A stretch of DNA of 64,000 nt from JBBQFI01 sp038237805 (GTDB lineage: Bacteria > Verrucomicrobiota > Verrucomicrobiia > Chthoniobacterales > UBA10450), in the NCBI GenBank assembly GCA_038237805.1, contig JBBRYI010000014.1, forward strand, positions 1 to 64,000, written 5' to 3'. Positions 62,418 through 64,000 of the stretch are shown in pieces. The translations under genes were made by a program, and so were the position numbers. Under the pieces are notes generated by a model. The model saw only the letters and a list, made by a program, of their open reading frames with translations. It did no database searches and was not told the DNA's origin. The stretch's first letter is position 1; every line of letters starts with the position of its first letter.

Positions 62418-62440
62418 CTTGACCGCTTAAAGCGGTCAAG
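62418..62440. repeat. CTTGACCGCTT palindrome copy 2
   Basis: Perfect 11-bp arms CTTGACCGCTT / AAGCGGTCAAG flank a central A. Confidence 0.75.
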
Positions 62441-62528
62441 ATATCTCTTCGCTTCGCTTAAGGTGTGACAAGCATGCGACGAGGTGAAAGCGGACACGGC
62501 GAAAGGCGTGCGACTCCCTCCAAGCCGT

Positions 62529-62624
62529 TTACTTCTGCGGAACGGTAATAGGCGTGCCTTTTACGCCTGCGTAGAAGGCGATCGTTTCGACCGGTTCGGT
62601 CCCATGGTTCGCGCGCATGCACAT
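62529..62624 (-). pseudogene. Cupin C-terminal fragment, copy B
   Basis: Minus-strand 'MCMRANHGTEPVETIAFYAG', then 'VKGTPITVPQK' and stop, in one frame. It has the same C-terminus as copy A without the frameshift. The N-terminal part of the cupin is missing, so it is not functional. Confidence 0.65.
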
Positions 62625-62664
62625 CCCCACACTTGTAATCAACTAATCTCCAGTCCGTGCTAAT

Positions 62665-62690
62665 CCTGACCGCTTAAAGCGGTCAAGATG
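62665..62690. repeat. CTTGACCGCTT palindrome copy 3 (one mismatch)
   Basis: CCTGACCGCTT / AAGCGGTCAAG is the duplicate-B counterpart of copy 1. Confidence 0.65.
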
Positions 62691-62775
62691 CGGAACCACG
62701 CTGACGGGGGAGATTGAGACGAGTCTGAATTGTCTGAGTCCCGCATGGATGAAACAATTCCCCGTGTCGTCTGAA

Positions 62776-62802
62776 ATCTTGACCGCTTAAAGCGGTCAAG
62801 AT
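62776..62802. promoter_or_regulatory. CTTGACCGCTT palindrome copy 4, putative operator of the wHTH gene
   Basis: Perfect 13-bp arms with a central A end 11 nt before the ATG of the winged-helix gene at 62814. This is a natural place for autorepression. Binding by that protein is inferred. Confidence 0.6.
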
Positions 62803-62813
62803 AATCTGCATTC

Positions 62814-63137
62814 ATGCGGAGGACACTTTTGCACGCGTTGTTTCCGGTGGTGCGCGCGGAGGTTCTTCAGCTCTTGTTCACCAATCCAAGGCAGGAATTG
62901 TATGTGAGAGAGCTGGCGCGTTTGAGCGCGCTCTCGCTTCAGACGGTGCAGGACGAACTGGCCAAGCTTCAGGCTGCAGAACTCATCTCAAGCCGGAGCA
63001 ACGGATATCACCGGTTCTATCGCGCGAACTCGAAACACCCGCTCTATGCCGCATTGCGAAAGATGGTGATTGGGGGAGCCTCGCATCCGAAACCGATCGC
63101 GCGACTTAGGCGGAGCCGCACCGGCCGACGCCGCTGA
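62814..63137 (+). CDS. Winged-helix (ArsR-like) transcriptional regulator
   Basis: In this 107-aa protein, 'LLHALFPVVRAEVLQLLFTNPRQELYVRELARLSALSLQTVQDELAKLQAAELISSRSNGYHRFYRANSKHPLY' is the wHTH pattern of regulators that usually precede a nucleotidyltransferase gene. Here no such partner follows. The tail 'RLRRSRTGRRR' is basic. A perfect palindrome lies directly upstream (62776-62802). Confidence 0.88.
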   Translation: MRRTLLHALFPVVRAEVLQLLFTNPRQELYVRELARLSALSLQTVQDELAKLQAAELISSRSNGYHRFYRANSKHPLYAALRKMVIGGASHPKPIARLRRSRTGRRR

Positions 63138-63199
63138 CGATCAGCATCTCACTCGTCTGCTCCAGTCGTGAATGTTGCGAACCTGTTTTCATATCGGAG

Positions 63200-63222
63200 C
63201 TTGACCGCTTTAAGCGGTCAAG
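63200..63222. repeat. CTTGACCGCTT palindrome copy 5 (downstream)
   Basis: Arms CTTGACCGCTT / AAGCGGTCAAG flank a central T. It lies ~63 nt past the stop of the wHTH gene. Confidence 0.75.
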
Positions 63223-63262
63223 TGCCTCTGACCTCGTCTACACATTCTAGTGGGATGGTAAT

Positions 63263-63285
63263 GCATCGTAAGCAGCTTACGATGC
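63263..63285. repeat. TATCGTAAGC palindrome copy 6
   Basis: GCATCGTAAGC / GCTTACGATGC flanks a central A, an 11-bp perfect inverted repeat. It lies between the wHTH gene and the next small gene. Confidence 0.7.
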
Positions 63286-63342
63286 CAGATCGATCCAACG
63301 CATTTTGCTTATAAGAGACGTTCGCGACATAGGTATTGCTAG

Positions 63343-63783
63343 ATGAGACACACAGCGTCGTCAGTGCCGCGGGGGCACGGGAAGCGTGTGGTGCTTCTGG
63401 TGCCAAACACTGATCGCGACTTACTTGGTTTTATCTTTGACGCCGTAAAGGAGCTCGGCTGGTCAGTTGACCACGTCATGCCTGACGGGGTGGATGACAA
63501 TGATATTTTGCAGCTTGCCTGTATTGCTCATTGGGACCTTGCCTTCTTGATCGTCAACAATGTCACTTATCCGGATGACGTGAGCGTTCGAGATGGCGCG
63601 ACTCAACTTATTCATGATCTATCGCGTTTCGAGAAGCCGATCGTAACCTGCTATGGCTGGCCAAATGACGACGCCTTCGTGGACGATTTGATGGCTGTGG
63701 GCGCTACCGCGGCATTCCGGATCCCGTGCAGAACCGTTACGATCCAAAAGGCATTTTGCGCCGCGCTGACTTCCATGCGGTGA
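63343..63783 (+). CDS. Hypothetical receiver-like (flavodoxin/Rossmann-like) protein
   Basis: This 146-aa protein has the alternating pattern of a Rossmann/receiver-type fold: 'GKRVVLLVPNTDRDLLGFIFDAVKELGWSVDHV', 'WDLAFLIVNNV' and 'KPIVTCYGWPNDDAFVDDLMAVGATAAFRIP'. It is not a clear response regulator, as no phosphoacceptor Asp context is visible. The family is not recognised; coding is supported by length and composition. Confidence 0.6.
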   Translation: MRHTASSVPRGHGKRVVLLVPNTDRDLLGFIFDAVKELGWSVDHVMPDGVDDNDILQLACIAHWDLAFLIVNNVTYPDDVSVRDGATQLIHDLSRFEKPIVTCYGWPNDDAFVDDLMAVGATAAFRIPCRTVTIQKAFCAALTSMR

Positions 63784-63879
63784 TGCGTAACTCGATCGCG
63801 GCCATGCCGTAATTTGTCGAACCGACTTTGATTCTGCCTCATTACGCAACGAGCCAATCTCGCTCCGTCCCGCCGAAAC

Positions 63880-63902
63880 TCGACGGCTTAAAGCCGTCAA
63901 GA
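63880..63902. repeat. Variant CTCGACGGCTT palindrome (second-family relative)
   Basis: CTCGACGGCTT / AAGCCGTCAAG is the same layout as the CTTGACCGCTT family with two base changes (one arm mismatch). Confidence 0.55.
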
Positions 63903-63945
63903 TCACAGATGGTTCTTCACGTCGGTGTTCACACCCGCTCTAATG

Positions 63946-63966
63946 TATTGTAACCGGCTTATGATA
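63946..63966. repeat. TATCGTAAGC palindrome copy 7 (degenerate)
   Basis: TATTGTAACC / GGCTTATGATA has several substitutions against the consensus but the same spacing. Confidence 0.5.
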
Positions 63967-64000
63967 GATGACAGCGACGCACCAGGTCGGAAGATGATAC

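Larger units (their letters stand above)
61781..62813. other. Decayed region with tandem duplication
   Basis: This ~1-kb stretch has no intact gene. It carries three fragments of a cupin gene (minus strand), a tandem duplication of ~255 bp (offset 470), several copies of a CTTGACCGCTT palindrome, and purine-rich AGAAGCTGAAA-type repeats near 61990-62035. Confidence 0.55.

Noticed and set aside
61099..62813. Intact gene in the right-hand decayed region
   Set aside because: All recognisable pieces are truncated or frameshifted; only the 25-codon ORF is complete.

Overview
The window looks like chromosome of a soil-type Verrucomicrobium. The minus strand at the left edge carries the first ~200 nt of a 16S rRNA whose 5' end resembles Chthoniobacterales/Spartobacteria (family-level placement is from memory, not a search). 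The gene set fits: a VPDGG-type C-terminal sorting signal, a Tat-exported aldo/keto reductase pair, many secreted orphan proteins and short dispersed palindromes. No phage module, transposase, CRISPR array or tRNA was recognised.

Layout. 1-0.2 kb: truncated 16S rRNA. 0.86-1.63 kb: a three-gene DUF4160/DUF2442/antitoxin-like cassette. 2.1-7.0 kb: the most notable locus, a short prokaryotic Argonaute (MID-PIWI, catalytically dead) translationally coupled to an 846-aa partner with SIR2/DHS-like, RecG-C/GHKL-like and APAZ-like parts, preceded by a small HEPN-like gene. 7.3-7.9 kb: a cluster of near-perfect palindromes around a 71-aa protein gene. 7.9-49.6 kb: mostly ordinary metabolism, transport and envelope genes (BNR/VPS10 protein, serine hydrolase, lactate oxidase family, OsmC, cyclase, MetF, MscS-cNMP channel, ChrBA, M2 peptidase, pseudokinase, RpoZ, SDR, MATE, TMEM175, SET methyltransferase), with several broken genes. 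49.8-61.1 kb: a defence island with an Mrr-like nuclease, a Panacea-type toxin-antitoxin pair, an ORF6N protein, a complete type I restriction system (hsdR-hsdM-hsdS), a VapBC45-like pair and a UDG-fold-like protein. 61.1-64 kb: a decayed region with gene remnants, a 25-codon microprotein, a tandem duplication carrying cupin fragments, a winged-helix regulator and a second family of palindromes.

Two signals cut across genes. First, the octamer CCTAACGA (often GCCTAACGA) occurs 21 times on the two strands, in coding and non-coding DNA, where about two would be expected by chance. It is absent from the pAgo end and from the right-hand end. Second, several classes of small palindromic repeat occur (two operator-like families and one double-hairpin family), and one 81-bp element has inserted in frame into the zinc finger of the Mrr-like nuclease.

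How the genes work together. In the pAgo locus, the inactive Ago would supply guide-directed target recognition. Its APAZ partner would hold the effector (SIR2-like NADase residues N142/H186 are kept), giving an abortive-infection response. The HEPN-like gene may add an RNase. In the right-hand island, hsdR/M/S form one operon and the toxin-antitoxin pairs flank it. Functional statements are inferences from motif reading; no database search was run.
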